Shown here piece after piece: positions 35,223 to 47,103 of a DNA stretch of 64,000 bases. Source of the stretch: Vicia villosa (taxonomy: Eukaryota > Streptophyta > Magnoliopsida > Fabales > Fabaceae); assembly GCF_029867415.1 (NCBI RefSeq), contig NC_081183.1, positions 59,346,336 to 59,410,335 of the forward strand, read 5' to 3'. The notes under the pieces were generated by a model. The model searched no databases. It saw nothing but the letters and a program-made list of their open reading frames with translations, and was not told the origin of the DNA. The stretch's first letter is position 1. Every line of letters starts with the position of its first letter. The translations under genes were made by a program, and so were the position numbers.

Positions 35223-35920
35223 ATGTGAGAGCAAAACATCTTTTTTATCACTATTTTCTTTAATTTTCTTCACAAATTCAACCAATTAACTCACCTATAA
35301 AATTAAATCATCTTCATTTCATTTTTCATACACTTTTCATTTAATGTGTCTATTTTATGAATAACCCAAAAAATCACAAAAATATTATTTATTTGATATA
35401 TTTTTATTAGGTTTAAAATAACATATTTTTAAGTATTCTAAAATACTTTAAATATAGTTTTCTCTTGATTTTCAAAACCTAATCTCTTGTAAATATTTTT
35501 GTGATAAAACCCTAATCATGTAGGTCTTAATTAGGTATATACTTTGTCTAAACCCTAATTAAGTTGACTTTTGTCAACTTTCAAAACTGTTTTCAAACCT
35601 TAATTAAACAGACGACTAAGGTTTTCAGACAACAAAACTTTGTGTCATTTCAAATCTTTCAACTGTTTCTTTTAAAACAGTACTATCTAGTACTGGGCCT
35701 CTAATAGAGTGTAAGTCCCATCCCTCTTTTTCTTTCTTTTAATATTCAATTAATTCTTTTCAAACAACTATTTTCATTACAGTCAACCAGCACTATAAAG
35801 TATTGGGCCTCTAATAGAGTGTAAGTCCCAACACCTTTTCTTTTAATAGTTTGTTTTCAAAAACTGTATTTACAAAATCTTCTATCTGTTTTCAAATCTT
35901 TCTTCTGGTATTTGAAGGGC

Positions 35921-36384
35921 ATTATTCTCGATGAAACTCTTCAGATACCTATGTGACCTATGTCTATCTTCACTTCTTCTGTTTTCAAAAACCTTTAACT
36001 GTTTATCATAAATATTCAACTGTTATCAATAAAATTGCTGGTAAGGCTTTGTACATACTCCTTCAAAGGTCTCCACTCCATCCAGGTTAGGCTTTACAAG
36101 CTTTCAATTTACAGTCTTTATTTAAATTACTGTCAAATGTAGAACTGTTTATATATTTTAGAACTACGTCTGAGTGTAAACCTTAGGACAGTTAAACTAT
36201 ATATATATATATTATAGGAATATGGCCTAGGATTGAGAATGTCTTCCCGGTGAAGGTTGTTTCCTAATTAGAAATCTGTAGTTCAAACCCCTCAAGATGA
36301 ATTATTCCCGGTGAAACATATTGAAAAAAGCCTTAGAACCCAAACTAGGATACATCCACCCAAGAGGAATTATTCCCGGTGAAA
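35921..36384 (+). promoter_or_regulatory. TATA-like run and CCCGGTGAA motif cluster, Ogre B LTR
   Basis: A TATA-like run at 36197-36218 is followed by TTCCCGGTGAA at 36241, 36302 and 36369. A degenerate copy (ATTATTCTCGATGAAAC) lies upstream at 35921, and one copy sits in the leader at 38409. Order and spacing match copy A, so the cluster is an old feature of this Ogre family. Confidence 0.4.
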
Positions 36385-38133
36385 CCTCTTACCCATTTGC
36401 TTAAAGCCAAAATAAGTTCAAAACCACATAGCTTTCTCTTGTGCTATAACAAGGACCCTCGATGACCCTCAATTAGCCTCCTCTTGGGCTTTGTACAAGG
36501 ACCCACAGGCTTCTTAAAAGCATTTCCAGCTTCCTCTTGAGTTTGTATACAAGGACCCATCAGGTTTCTTATAAACATAGGAACAGGTCTTTAGTCACCT
36601 TTTAGCCTATCCTGGTGAGTTTCTTCCACTTTAAACCAGACTTTAAGCAAGCTAAGACTGTCTCAATCTCATATTGAGTACACCTTTAGGAATGAGAGAC
36701 ATGGACAGTCTCTGTCACCCTTATCTTCATTAGTTTCCTTAGCAGAGTCTAGGATCCATAGTTATCTATCCTCAGTCAGTGTCAGCCTTAATCTTGGGCT
36801 TTAAACAAGAAGTCTCAATTAGATAATATTTCTGCTATCATTCAAAATCCCTGGAAAGGGTTAGCCTCCAAAAAAATCAGTCTTTTAATAGATAAATCCT
36901 CGAGCAGAGTAAAACTCCCCAAAGAGTCAGCCTCAATCTTGGGGCTCATACAAGGCATGAAATAATGACTTCCCTAGTGAAGAATCAGCCACAATTCTGG
37001 GCTTTGTATAGAACACCAAATAAAATCCATCAAATAAATGCTCTCCAGCTAGAGTCAGCCTCAATTTTGGGCTTTGTATAGAACACAAAAACTTCTTAGT
37101 TTAAATCAATCCCCATTAGAATTATCTCCGAGAGTCAATAATAAAAACAATAAAAAAGCCTCAAGCTTGAGCCTCATACAAGCCAGCTAAAAATCAAATC
37201 TTTCAAACAGTAGGTAGACATAGCTTATCTCTATAGAAATATATTTCTCCTATCTCACCACATTCAAACAAACAAACATTTCAATTTTAATTTCAATTTT
37301 AAACATTCTCCCATTTAGGACTTTGAAAGGCATGCTCTGAGGCAAACAAACCCAGACTTGTACACTTTCCCTAATTTGGATGAGAATCCTTCTTTCATTC
37401 AAGAGGCATGTTGGCTGTCATACTTGATCAACCTAGTAGGCTCCCTCTCTTAATGAAATGAATTCAGCTTTTCTGTCACTTTAAAATGTTTATGGTGGAA
37501 TAGTAGAAGTACCTCTCTATAAAGACGACTTCATGTCTCTTTACTGTAAACAGGGATTTAATTCAAGCTTCAACCTTGAGCTTCAAGCAAGGCACCAAAA
37601 ATATGTTAATTTCCCTAATTAGTTCTCCGAACTACAAAAAGCTCTAACTTCCATTAGGGATATGTAGGCATGAGGTTCACAAGGAATCTCAGCGAGCTAA
37701 CAAAATACCAAAAATAGTCAGTCCGTCTATCTTTCCTTTCATTCAATTTAATTCCTTCTCCCAACACAAAGGAGAAACTTTCCCAATAATAAGAAACAAA
37801 CACATACACATAGACACAGAGAAGGTTCCCGTAGAGTACTACGGATATGTAGGGTGCTTAAACTCTTCCCTATGTATAATCGACCTCCCGGACTCCAGAA
37901 TTTCTAGTCTAGGTGAATCTCCACATTTAGCAAACTCTTAGGGTTTATTTGAGATCTTTTTCCCCTCTCCTACTCGTAGGATAATTAAAAAGTTCGTGTG
38001 ATATCGTAGGAAGAACTGAAACAAAATTCATCCTGCCACGGGCGCTTCCTCCTTCCAAATTTCGTGTGAAGGGTCTAGCGTGCCGTCCTCCCAAGTGAAA
38101 CGGGGTGGTAAAGAAAACGACACCACAGAAAAA

Positions 38134-38151
38134 TGGCGACTCTGCTGGGGA
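38134..38151 (+). other. Ogre B primer binding site (tRNA-Arg type)
   Basis: TGGCGACTCTGCTGGGGA, six bases after the LTR end. This is the standard Ogre PBS. Confidence 0.95.
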
Positions 38152-38932
38152 GTAACTATTAAAAACCTGGGTTTTTCATCCAAACCAATGGTTAACCTGT
38201 GCTGGTCCAGCCCCAATGAGGAATTAGGGATGCCAAATTCCCCCTCAAACAAGAGAGGTCCTGCCTAACCTCTGTGTCATTTCATGTGTTTGCTGCATAT
38301 ATACTTGTTTATATTTATATGTTCTGTATCGGGAAAGGGCTTGATTCCCCCTTGTGGTGAGAAATCCTATACCTGGATTTGAGTGCAATATAAGATAGGA
38401 TGGAGAATGTCTTCTCGGTGAAGGCCCTCTAATCTTGGTTCCCAAATCTAATCTTGGAATTTGCCTGGATGGTTGTGATTAACTGCGCCAATGCATTTCG
38501 AGACTGATGTGTACCAGGAGGACCTAGAAACACATTAACCCCACTTAAAGCCTTTTTTTAGGACGTAGAGCGGTGATTACGAAAGTAATTGTCACGCAGA
38601 TACTACACTCGGAGAAAACTCTCTTATAGATACCAGTCAACGTATCTTTAAGATTGAGCAATCACTCTGGGACCCCTAGAACACGTTCTACAGGTACAAA
38701 AATCCTTATCCTTAGTTTACCCTGGGGCGAGGTTTGCGTTGTGACTCCATGACCACTATACCCTTCTACACCATGTTTGTTTAAAAACTCTTGTGTGTGC
38801 ATTCATGCATTCATTATAATAACTAAAAACAAAAAGAGTCTTTTTTGAGTCATTTTTCAAGGAAACTAAATAATGAACGTTTTGAACTTCATAGAAAGAG
38901 AGAAACAGAGAAAGGACTTAAGGATCTATATC
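38152..38932 (+). other. Ogre B 5' untranslated leader
   Basis: Non-coding. It matches the leader of copy A on the opposite strand and includes CTTCTCGGTGAAGG near 38411. Confidence 0.7.
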
Positions 38933-40369
38933 ATGGATTAACAAAGAAAGAGAGCTAGGAAATATACCTTCAAGATTCCTAAGGTCGAGGAATTGGAAAA
39001 GCTCGGAAAATTGGTGGTCAACCCCTAGGCTTTCAAGGAGAAGTATGGAAAACTTCTGCCTCTTCTCAGCACTAACATTGTTGATGGGATCCTTCCCACA
39101 TTGGTACAATTTTATAATCCAATGTCTCACTATTTCACCTTTCCAGATTACCAACTCATGCCCACGTTGGAGGATTACTCTCGTCTGATTGGAATACCCG
39201 TGTACGCGCAAGATCCGTACTCCGGTTTGGTAAAGAATCCTGACGACATTATCATTGCAGCAACTACTCCCTTGAACGTAGTCGACATCAGGACTCATAT
39301 GGTGAGTAATGGAGGAATTCAAGGATTGCCCTCCAAGTTCCTGTTTGATCAAGATCGGTACTTCGTCAGCATCCAAGATATGAGCGCTTTTGAGGAAATT
39401 TTGGCATTGCTTATCTACGGATTGTTTTTGTTTCCTAACATTAACGATTTCGTCGACATAAACACAATTAAGATCTTCTTAATTGGGAATCCAGTTCCAA
39501 CCTTGCTTGCGGATGCTTATCACTCTATGCATTCAAGAAACCTGCAGCAAGGAGGATTAATCACATACTGCGTACCGTTGTTATACGAATGGTTCGTCTC
39601 GCACCTGCCAAAGTTTATCACTTTCTGGAACATGCGGGATGGCCTTTACTGGTCACAGAAAATCATGTCTCTCACTCATACAGACATTGATTGGTGCAGT
39701 CCTGACAACGATGAAACCAAGATCATCTTCAGTTGTGGAAGTTATCCCAACGTACCCCTTATTGGAACTAAGGGAGGAATCAGTTATAATCCAGCTTTAG
39801 CCCATCGTCAATACGGCTATCCCATGAAAAATATACCAAGTAGTATTCAATTGGAGGGTCTGTTCTTCAAGAACATCGACGATCATGGTAACATGTTGAA
39901 GAAGGAAATTGTCCAAGATTGGCGTCTTGTTCACACAAAAGGGAGAAGGTTGTTAGGAAAACATATTTGCATCTCCTTGGATCCTTACCTTCAATGGGTA
40001 CGCGTCAGAGCATTCAAGCTCAGGATGCCATATCAACATCAAGAACCTATTCCCTTAAGGGAACCAATCTTCCTTTTCTCCACTAATGTTGAAAAATCGC
40101 AAGCGGCATTAAACAAAGTATGCGAAGAAAGGAATGCTTGGAGAAACAAGTATCGGATCGTCAACATGGAAAACGTTGAGATTCAGAACATCCTAAAAAG
40201 GAAGGATGAGTTACTTGAAGTACTCGATCAACAAGTGACACAATCGTCACTTTCTCATCAAATCCCTCCTGCTTCCTGGATCATTGATCAACTCACGTCA
40301 AAGAATGCTCAGCTCAAGAAATAGAAGAAAATGTTAGAACGTGAAGCCGGCTCTTCATCAAAGTTTTGG
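38933..40369 (+). pseudogene. Ogre B ORF1 (plant-mobile-domain-like)
   Basis: Homologue of the A ORF1. The expected ATG is at 38933, but codon 3 is TAA (38939-38941, Tyr in A) and a TAG lies at 39026-39028 (Gln in A). After these the frame is open from 39101 to 40324 (407 codons from an internal ATG). It includes FTFPDYQLMPTLEDYSRLIG and a C-terminal coiled-coil-like part. A further TAG at 40322-40324 replaces a Gln near the end. Copy A keeps the N-terminus intact but has a frameshift, so both copies are broken in different places. Confidence 0.85.
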
Positions 40370-40604
40370 AGTCCTTTCTCTCAGTTTCTCTGTATTTCCC
40401 TTTTAAAAGTGTGTAAAAACGGCGTTTTTGCTTAATTAATAAAAGTTTGATGGTTCATAACGTAGTTATGGTGTTTCCTTGAAAAATATTAACTTAATTA
40501 CACATCATGCATCGCTTTATTCGTACGCATTGACACGAAAATTTTCGCGGATCTAATAGTCACTTTCATTTCTCAAGAAAGAGAGGAGGAGAAGGAGGTG
40601 AACC

Positions 40605-42714
40605 ATGACTTTCAAGCTGTCTCATCCATACAACACTCGTTCAAGTTGCAAGAAAAGAATGAAAGACTTTGAACAAGAGAATGAAGAACTCAGAGAAGAA
40701 GTTACTACTCTCAAAGATGCTGTTGAAAGGCTCAATAGTATGGTAGAAGCCCTGGTGGTTGCACAGAATCAACCAACGCCAGAAGAACCACAAAGGACTG
40801 TGGTTTCCGAGATTGTTTCTACTCCTATTCCTCAGTATACCATGCCGCCCAACCGACCTTGGGGAATGCGGTATAAATTTATTCCAGACGGGTACATACC
40901 CCCAGTTTCTGAAGTTCCGAGAGTTACAACAGAGATGCAACCACCGGAGGGTTACAGACCTCTGGAAATTGAAGTTCCAAGAGCAACGGCAAGTATATCA
41001 TAACGCTCCCAGTGAGGACGCTGGCGTGTATGAAAGATTGGACGAGTTCCAGGAACAATTTCTGCAAATGCAGAAGGAACTCAAGGCTCTCCGAGGACAA
41101 GATCTATTTGGAAAGAGTGTTGCAGACCTCTGTTTGGTTCCAAATGTTAAGATTCCTCACAAATTCAAAGTACCATAATTCGAGAAGTACAAAGGGAATT
41201 CATGCCCACAAAGTCACCTAGTGATGTACGCTCGAAGGATGTCAACTCAGACTGATAATCAATAATTGCTCATCCATTATTTTCAAGACAGTCTAACTGG
41301 TGCTGCACTCAAATGGTGCATGAACTTGGACAGTTCAGAGATTCGTACTTTTCGAGACCTCGGAGAGGCCTTCGTCAAACAGTATAAGTACAATCTGGAT
41401 ATGGCTCCCGACAGAGATCAACTACGGGCCATGACTCAAAAGGATAGAGAAAGCTTCAAGGAATACACTAAGAGATGGCGTGAAGTTGCTGCTCAAATTT
41501 GTCCTCCACTTGAAGAGAAACAAATGACAAAAATCTATCTCAAGACTTTAAGTGCATTTTACTATGGACGAATGGTTGCCAGTGCACAAAGTGACTTTAC
41601 CGAAATGGTAAACATGGGTGTACGTTTAGAAGAAGCAGTTCGAGAAGGACGCTTGAACAAAGAACCATAATCTTCTATTAGTCCAAGGAATTATGGAAGT
41701 TCTTTCCAGAAGAAAAAGGATCATGATGTTAGCAATGTCTTGCACAAAGCTAAGAAAAAGTTTTCACCTCAAGTTGCTACAATAAATCCGGTTGTTAACT
41801 CAGCACCAACTTATCAACCTCAGGTTTCGCAACAACCATTTCAACAAAGGTCGCAGCAACCTCAGCAGCAGGTTCGACCTCCAAATTACAACAATCGGGC
41901 TCCAAGGTATCCTCCTTTTGACCCCGTGCCAATTCCTTATGCGGATTTGTTTCCAACACTACTGGCAAAAGAACTCATTCAAACAAAGAATCCTCCAAAT
42001 CCCGCATATGAATCATCACACTAGTTAAAGGCTGACCAATCTTGTCCTTATCATAGAGGGGCACCAGGTCACAACATTGAGAACTGTTTCAATTTCAAGG
42101 CCGACGTTCAAAGATTAGTGAAGAGAGGAATGCTATCCTTCAAAGATACTAATCCTAACGTCCAAGCAAATCCTTTGCCGCAGCACAAAGAAGCTTCGAT
42201 AAATCTGATAGATCAACACCCCAATGTCATTCAGATCTACGACATTCGTCAGATAGGGGAAAATCTCGTCAAAATTCACGCTAGACAAGCTGGAAAGGGC
42301 CATGTACCACCTCACAACTACTTCACATGTGAAATTTGTCCAAAGAATAATCAAGGATGTGTCGTAGTTCAAGCTGCATTACAAGAACAAATGGACTTCA
42401 GATGGATTCAACACATTCGAGTCAAAACTGAGTACGACATCAACATGGTTCAAGGATGTCCAGGGGAATACAAAATTTACAAAGTTGAAGATCTCGAAGG
42501 ATCGGTAGTTAGGTTCCATAAGACTTTAAATGGACTTGCCTACTTTGGAACGGATTTCCATGCTTACAGTAGATGCAAAATCTGTCGAAGAAATTCACGA
42601 GGATGTTTGCGCGTTCGCAACGACATTCAGAAACTAATGGATGAAAATACCATTACAGTTCTTGCCAACAGAGAAGATGCCGAAGTCTTCATCGTATCTC
42701 CTCAAATTAATTAA
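40605..42714 (+). pseudogene. Ogre B Gag
   Basis: Starts at ATG 40605 (MTFKLSHPYNTRSS); this start is AAG in copy A. A coiled-coil-like N-terminus, Gag core (41266-41600) and a zinc-knuckle-like CPYH..GHNIENC near 42050 are present. CEICPKNNQGC and CKICRRNSRGC follow. Lesions: a deletion of about 90-95 bp relative to A near 40988 that shifts the frame; TAA at 41176-41178; TAA at 41262-41264; TAA near 41668; TAG near 42022. It ends at TAA 42712-42714, the same stop as in copy A, just before the protease segment. Confidence 0.88.
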
Positions 42715-44758
42715 GATGAACCAATGCAAGTCAAGTATGACAGCAGGAAGACAGCAATTGCTCCGTTAGTCATCTACTTACCAGGTCCTGTACCGTATGA
42801 GTCTAGCAAGGCTATACCATACAAGTACAACGCTACATTCATTGAAAATGGTAAGGAAATACCATTACCGTCTGTTGTCAACATTGCTGACGTTACTCGA
42901 GTCAGTAGAAGTGGACGAGTCTTCAACCGAACAACAGAAAATGTGGAAAAGCCTTCTGAAGAAGCACCACATAAGCAAGACAATCATCCGATCAATGCTA
43001 CTCAAGCGAAAGAAAATGATGAGATCTTGAAGTTAATCCAGAGGAGTGAGTACAACATTGTAGACCAGCTGCTACATACTCCGTCTAGGATATCTGTTCT
43101 TTCCCTGCTATTGAGTTCTGAAGCTCATAGGGAAGCTCTACAGAAAGTTTTAGAACAAGCTTTCGTAGAACCAAGTGTTACTATAGGACAATTCAATAGA
43201 ATCATTGCTAACATTTCCGCCGGAACTAACCTGAGTTTTTGTGATGAAGATCTTCCTGAAGAATGAGTGGACCAGAATCTGCCACTTCACATCTCAGTTA
43301 GTTGCATGGGCGATGTTCTCACAGGAGTCCTAATAGAAAATGGATCCTCTCTCAACGTCATGCCCAAATCAACACTGTCAAGATTATCCTTCAAAGATTA
43401 CCCTCTAAGGGACAATCACGTCATCGTCAAAGCATTTGATGGATCAAGAAAGTTAGTTTTTTGGAGAAGTAGATCTTACCATAACTATTGGACGTCAAAC
43501 ATTCAAAATCACTTTCCAAATTATGGATATCCCGGCACAATACAGTTGTTTGCTTGGTCGCCCATGGATTCATGAAGCTGGGGCAATTACTTCCACGCTT
43601 CATCAGAAACTGAAGTTCATAAGAAATAACAAATTGGTAACTGTATGTCGAGAACGAGCTCTGATCGTCAGCAACCTGTCATCATTCTCCGATATAGAAC
43701 CAAGAGAAGTCGCTGGAACTAAATTCCAAGCAAAAGGAATGGAGAAAGCAGCGTCTATTTCTTCTTACAAAGATGCAATCCAAGTTGTAAACGATGTCAC
43801 TACCAGTGCTTGGGGGTACATTGATATTCCTACCAACAACAAGAACAGAATAGGAGTTGGTTTCTTTCCAACGTCATCAAAATGCTATTCCAGGGATTGA
43901 GGTAGTTCTCCCAATTCAAGAAACTTTCCGCAATGGAGGTTTTCTTCAACATGTTCAACAAACAGTCAATACCATCGGTACGGAAGACATCGATGAGAAT
44001 TTTGAAGTGGAATGTATGTCCTACCTTCTCGAGGCAGGAAACATATCCCTGTCAGAGTCTGATTCAACCTGCTGTTATCTAACAAAACGATCCGAAAGTA
44101 AGACTCAACCAAGCAGTGACGAAGTTACTAACAGCTTCACCACCAGAAGTCATGGTTCATCAAAAGAAGTTCCTCCTATCCCCGAAGAAACTTGGGACAC
44201 ATTAGGACAACCAAGCGGAAAATTCGACTACATGGTGAAATACTCCGCTCCTGAAAGTTCAAAAATCTCTCTTGAAGACATTGTTCCAACTGGATGGAAC
44301 ATTGACTAGTACCTTACTCAACCAAAAGAGATATACAACCCTTGTTATTCATCATCAGCATCTGGTGAAGCCATTATTGAGGATTTTATCCCCAAGTCAC
44401 CTTCCGAGGCTACGGATTTAGAGTTCACATACCTAGTCAACGCCATCTTGGGAGAAGAGCAAGACAAAAATACAGAGGAGGATGACCTCGAAAGTGTCTC
44501 TGACAACGAGTCTTTCCATTCAGAAGATTGGAAGTTTTCTCAAAAGAAAAACCGACATACTCCACTTGGAAATGGGTATGCTCACACCGCTCAGTCTGCA
44601 GAAGTAGAAGATCGTCTGAGTGTTGCAAAGGCAGTGGTTGGTAAATCAAGACCTACCACAGGCCAACTCAAGCCTAAAGTGCCATATTACCTAGTGCACA
44701 ATGGGGTTTGCCGCTATTGGACAGCTGTTGAAGTTTCAACTGTTGTTCGCACTCCTAA
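42715..44758 (+). pseudogene. Ogre B protease and acidic linker
   Basis: Collinear with A 1972-4028. TGA at 43264-43266 replaces a Gly. The protease active site reads LIENGSSLNVMP, with Glu for the catalytic Asp. An extra T in the run at 43457-43462 shifts the frame; the YSCLLGRPW part follows in another frame. A further frame change lies near 43885, and a TAG lies near 44308. The acidic linker then runs to the intron donor. No active protease can be made. Confidence 0.85.
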
Positions 44759-45085
44759 GTAGGAACTTTCACCGTTTATTTTTCCTCTCACCATAGCCCA
44801 GGGTGAAGAGATGTTTCATAGGGCTTTGCATTTTACTATTTCTAAGGAAAATGTCCCTCTTTTCTTCGCCCAAAGCAATAGTGTTTTGTTTTTTAGGGTC
44901 TTTGTTTCAAGAAGTGACTGTCGATAAATAAAAATGTCATTTTGTTCCTTCGTTAGTTTTTCCCTTTTCTTTTTTCGGAAATTGGTAATCCTAAAAAACA
45001 CCTTAAAAAACATCAAAGTATTCCATTAACTGCATACACCGAGTCTTCCCTCGTTGTCTAAATAAAATTTATCACACATATGCAG
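44759..45085 (+). other. Ogre B intron between linker and RT
   Basis: Donor GTAGGA at 44759 and acceptor ATATGCAG ending at 45085, 327 bp, the same as in copy A. Joining CCTAA to TTTAATC restores one frame (PNLIIKYPVET) into RT. No strong polypyrimidine tract is visible before the acceptor. Confidence 0.88.
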
Positions 45086-46300
45086 TTTAATCATAAAATA
45101 CCCCGTTGAAACGTGCGACCGTATGACTTTTCCAAGATTTGGGTTTCCTGTATTCGAGGCAGAGGAAGAAGAAGACGAAGAAATAGCAAAGGAAATTTCA
45201 CGGTTACTTCAACAAAAGGAAGAGGCCATTCAGCCATACAATGAGCCTTTAGAGATCATTAACCTTGGTTCCGATGGAAACAGAAAAGAGGTTAAGATCG
45301 GAGCTTCGTTCGGTTCAGAGATCCGAGAGAGTTTGATACAGCTGCTCAAAGAATTCTTAGATGTCTTCGCTTGGTCTTATCAGGATATGGCAGGGTTGGA
45401 TACCAGTATAGTGGAACATCACTTACCATTAAAAGCAGAGTGCCCTCCGGTCAAGCAAAAATTGAGAAGGACGCATCCGGAGATGGCCATGAAAATCAAA
45501 GAGGAAGTTCAAAAGCAAATCAACGCTGGTTTCCTCGTCACTTCAGAATACCCTCAGTGGTTAGCTAACAGTGTTCCCGTTCCTAAGAAAGACGGAAAAG
45601 TCAGCATGTGCGTCGACTACAGAGATTTGAACAAAGCTAGACCTAAGGATGATTTTCCGTTACCACATATTGACATGTTGGTTGACAGTACATCAAAATC
45701 CAAAGTTTTCTCATTCATGGACGGATTTTCGGGATCAAACCAGATCAAGATGGCACCCGAAGACATGGAGAAAACAGCTTTCATCACCCCCTGGGGCACG
45801 TTCTGCTATCGCGTTATGCTTTTTGGACTAAAGAACGCAGGGGCAACTTATCAAAGAGCCATGACTACACTTTTCCATGACATGATGCATAAGGAAGTGG
45901 AAGTCTATGTGCATTAAGGAATATCTGCTCGAACCACCCATCTGGTCTCCTTCAGTGGTAGGAAGACCTTTGATAATGTACTTAACCGTCTTAGAAGATT
46001 CCATGGGTTGTGTCCTTAGACAGCAAGACGAGACAAAGAGAAAAGAGCATGCCATCTACTACATGATCAAGAAATTCACTGACTGTTAATCCCGCTACTC
46101 CATGCTCGAGAGAACCTGTTGTGCTTTGGCCTGGGCTGCCAAGCGTCTCCGCCAGTACATGATTCGACATACTACTTGTTTGATCTCCCATATGGATCCA
46201 ATCAAGTACATCTTTGAGAAGACTGCCTTAACTGGGAGAATTGCCCGTTGGCAGATGTTGTTATCAGAATATGACATTGAGTATCACGCATAGAAAGCCG
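45086..46300 (+). pseudogene. Ogre B RT/RNase H with internal deletion
   Basis: Open from the intron acceptor to 45917 with RT motifs VPVPKKDGK, CVDYRDLNK, FSFMDGFSG and NAGATYQRAM. Near 45913 the sequence jumps from EVEVYV straight to EYLLEPP. This removes about 360-370 bp relative to copy A, including the catalytic Asp pair and the RT thumb. RNase H remnants follow (46000-46290: CCALAWAAKRLRQYM, EKTALTGRIARWQMLL), broken by TAA near 46087 and TAG near 46292. Confidence 0.88.
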
Positions 46301-46456
46301 TGAAAGGAAGCATCCTAGTGAGCACCTAGCTTACCACCCACTCAATGGTCATGAATCAACCAGTTTTGACTTTCCGGACGAGGACGTCATGTACCTCAAG
46401 ATGAAAGACTACGACGAGCCACTACCAGACGAAGGACCTGAGATAGGATCCTAATG

Positions 46457-46754
46457 GGGCATGATCTTTGATGGAGCTGTCAATGCTTATGGACGAGGAA
46501 TTTGGGCAATCATTGTTACACCTCGAGGTACCCATATTCCGTTCACTGTCAGATTAACTTTCAAATGCACAAACAATGAGGCCGAATATGAAGCTTGCAT
46601 CATGGGTCTCGAAGAAGCCGTAGATCTAAGAATCAAACACTTGGATGTATATGGAGATTCTGCTTTGGTCATCAATCAAATCAAAGGAAAATGGGAAACA
46701 CGCCAACCAGGGCTAATCCCTTACAAAGACTATGCGAGAAGATTGTTATAATTC
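46457..46754 (+). pseudogene. Ogre B archaeal-type RNase H domain
   Basis: A second RNase H domain downstream of the first, as is usual in the Tat lineage. Acidic catalytic positions are visible: FDGAVN, NNEAEYEACIMGLE and YGDSALVINQ. The segment is open from 46461 to 46751 and ends in TAA at 46749-46751. It is flanked by stops, so it is only a fragment of the decayed polyprotein. Its normal role would be removing RNA from the RNA:DNA hybrid. Confidence 0.8.
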
Positions 46755-47103
46755 TTCGACAGGGTAGAGTTTCATCATATTCCTCGTGAAGAAAATAACT
46801 TGGATGATGCATTAGCCACACTCTCTTCCATGATTAGGATAAATCATTGGAAAGACATTCCTCAGATCGATGTTATGCGCCTGGATAGGCCCGCTCACGT
46901 CTTCACAGTAGAAGCAATCATCGACGAAAATCGTGGTATCACAACATCAAAAACTTTCTTCAAAGGCAAGAGTACCCTCTTGGGGCATCAAAGAAAGATA
47001 GAAAAACTTTGAGAAAGTTAGCTGGCAGATTCTTCCTGAATGGAGGTGTTCTATACAAGAGAAATTTCGACATGGTTCTGCTCAGATGCGTTGACAAGAA
47101 GGA
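46755..47103 (+). pseudogene. Ogre B pre-integrase segment, interrupted
   Basis: Reads as RVEFHHIPREENNLDDALATL, the usual linker after the Tat RNase H, and then KLAGRFFLNGGVLYKR ahead of the integrase zinc finger. It is broken by a TGA near 47010 and cut off by LTR F at 47104, with AAGGA as the last five bases. Confidence 0.75.

Larger units (their letters stand above)
32783..38127 (+). repeat. Ogre B 5' LTR (about 5.35 kb)
   Basis: Starts at TTTCATACCCTAATTTTGAC (the first bases TG have become TT) and ends CACCACA before the PBS. Collinear with the A LTR on the opposite strand. Contains a TATA-like run (36197-36218), CCCGGTGAA motifs and two tRNA-like modules. Confidence 0.92.
32783..47103 (+). 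mobile_element. Ogre B: Ty3/gypsy Tat-lineage retrotransposon, 5' part
   Basis: Second Ogre copy, plus strand, collinear with copy A from LTR to RNase H. The order is 5' LTR, PBS, leader, ORF1, gag, protease, linker, 327-bp intron, RT (with deletion), RNase H, archaeal-type RNase H and the start of the integrase region. Chromovirus-type LTR F interrupts it at 47104. Integrase and the 3' LTR would lie beyond the F/D insertions. Many stops, at least three frameshifting changes and a deletion through RT make it dead. Confidence 0.95.

Noticed and set aside
38918..39376. 152-codon minus-strand ORF, also present at 7463-7921
   Set aside because: Antisense shadow of the conserved Ogre ORF1; conserved only because ORF1 is.
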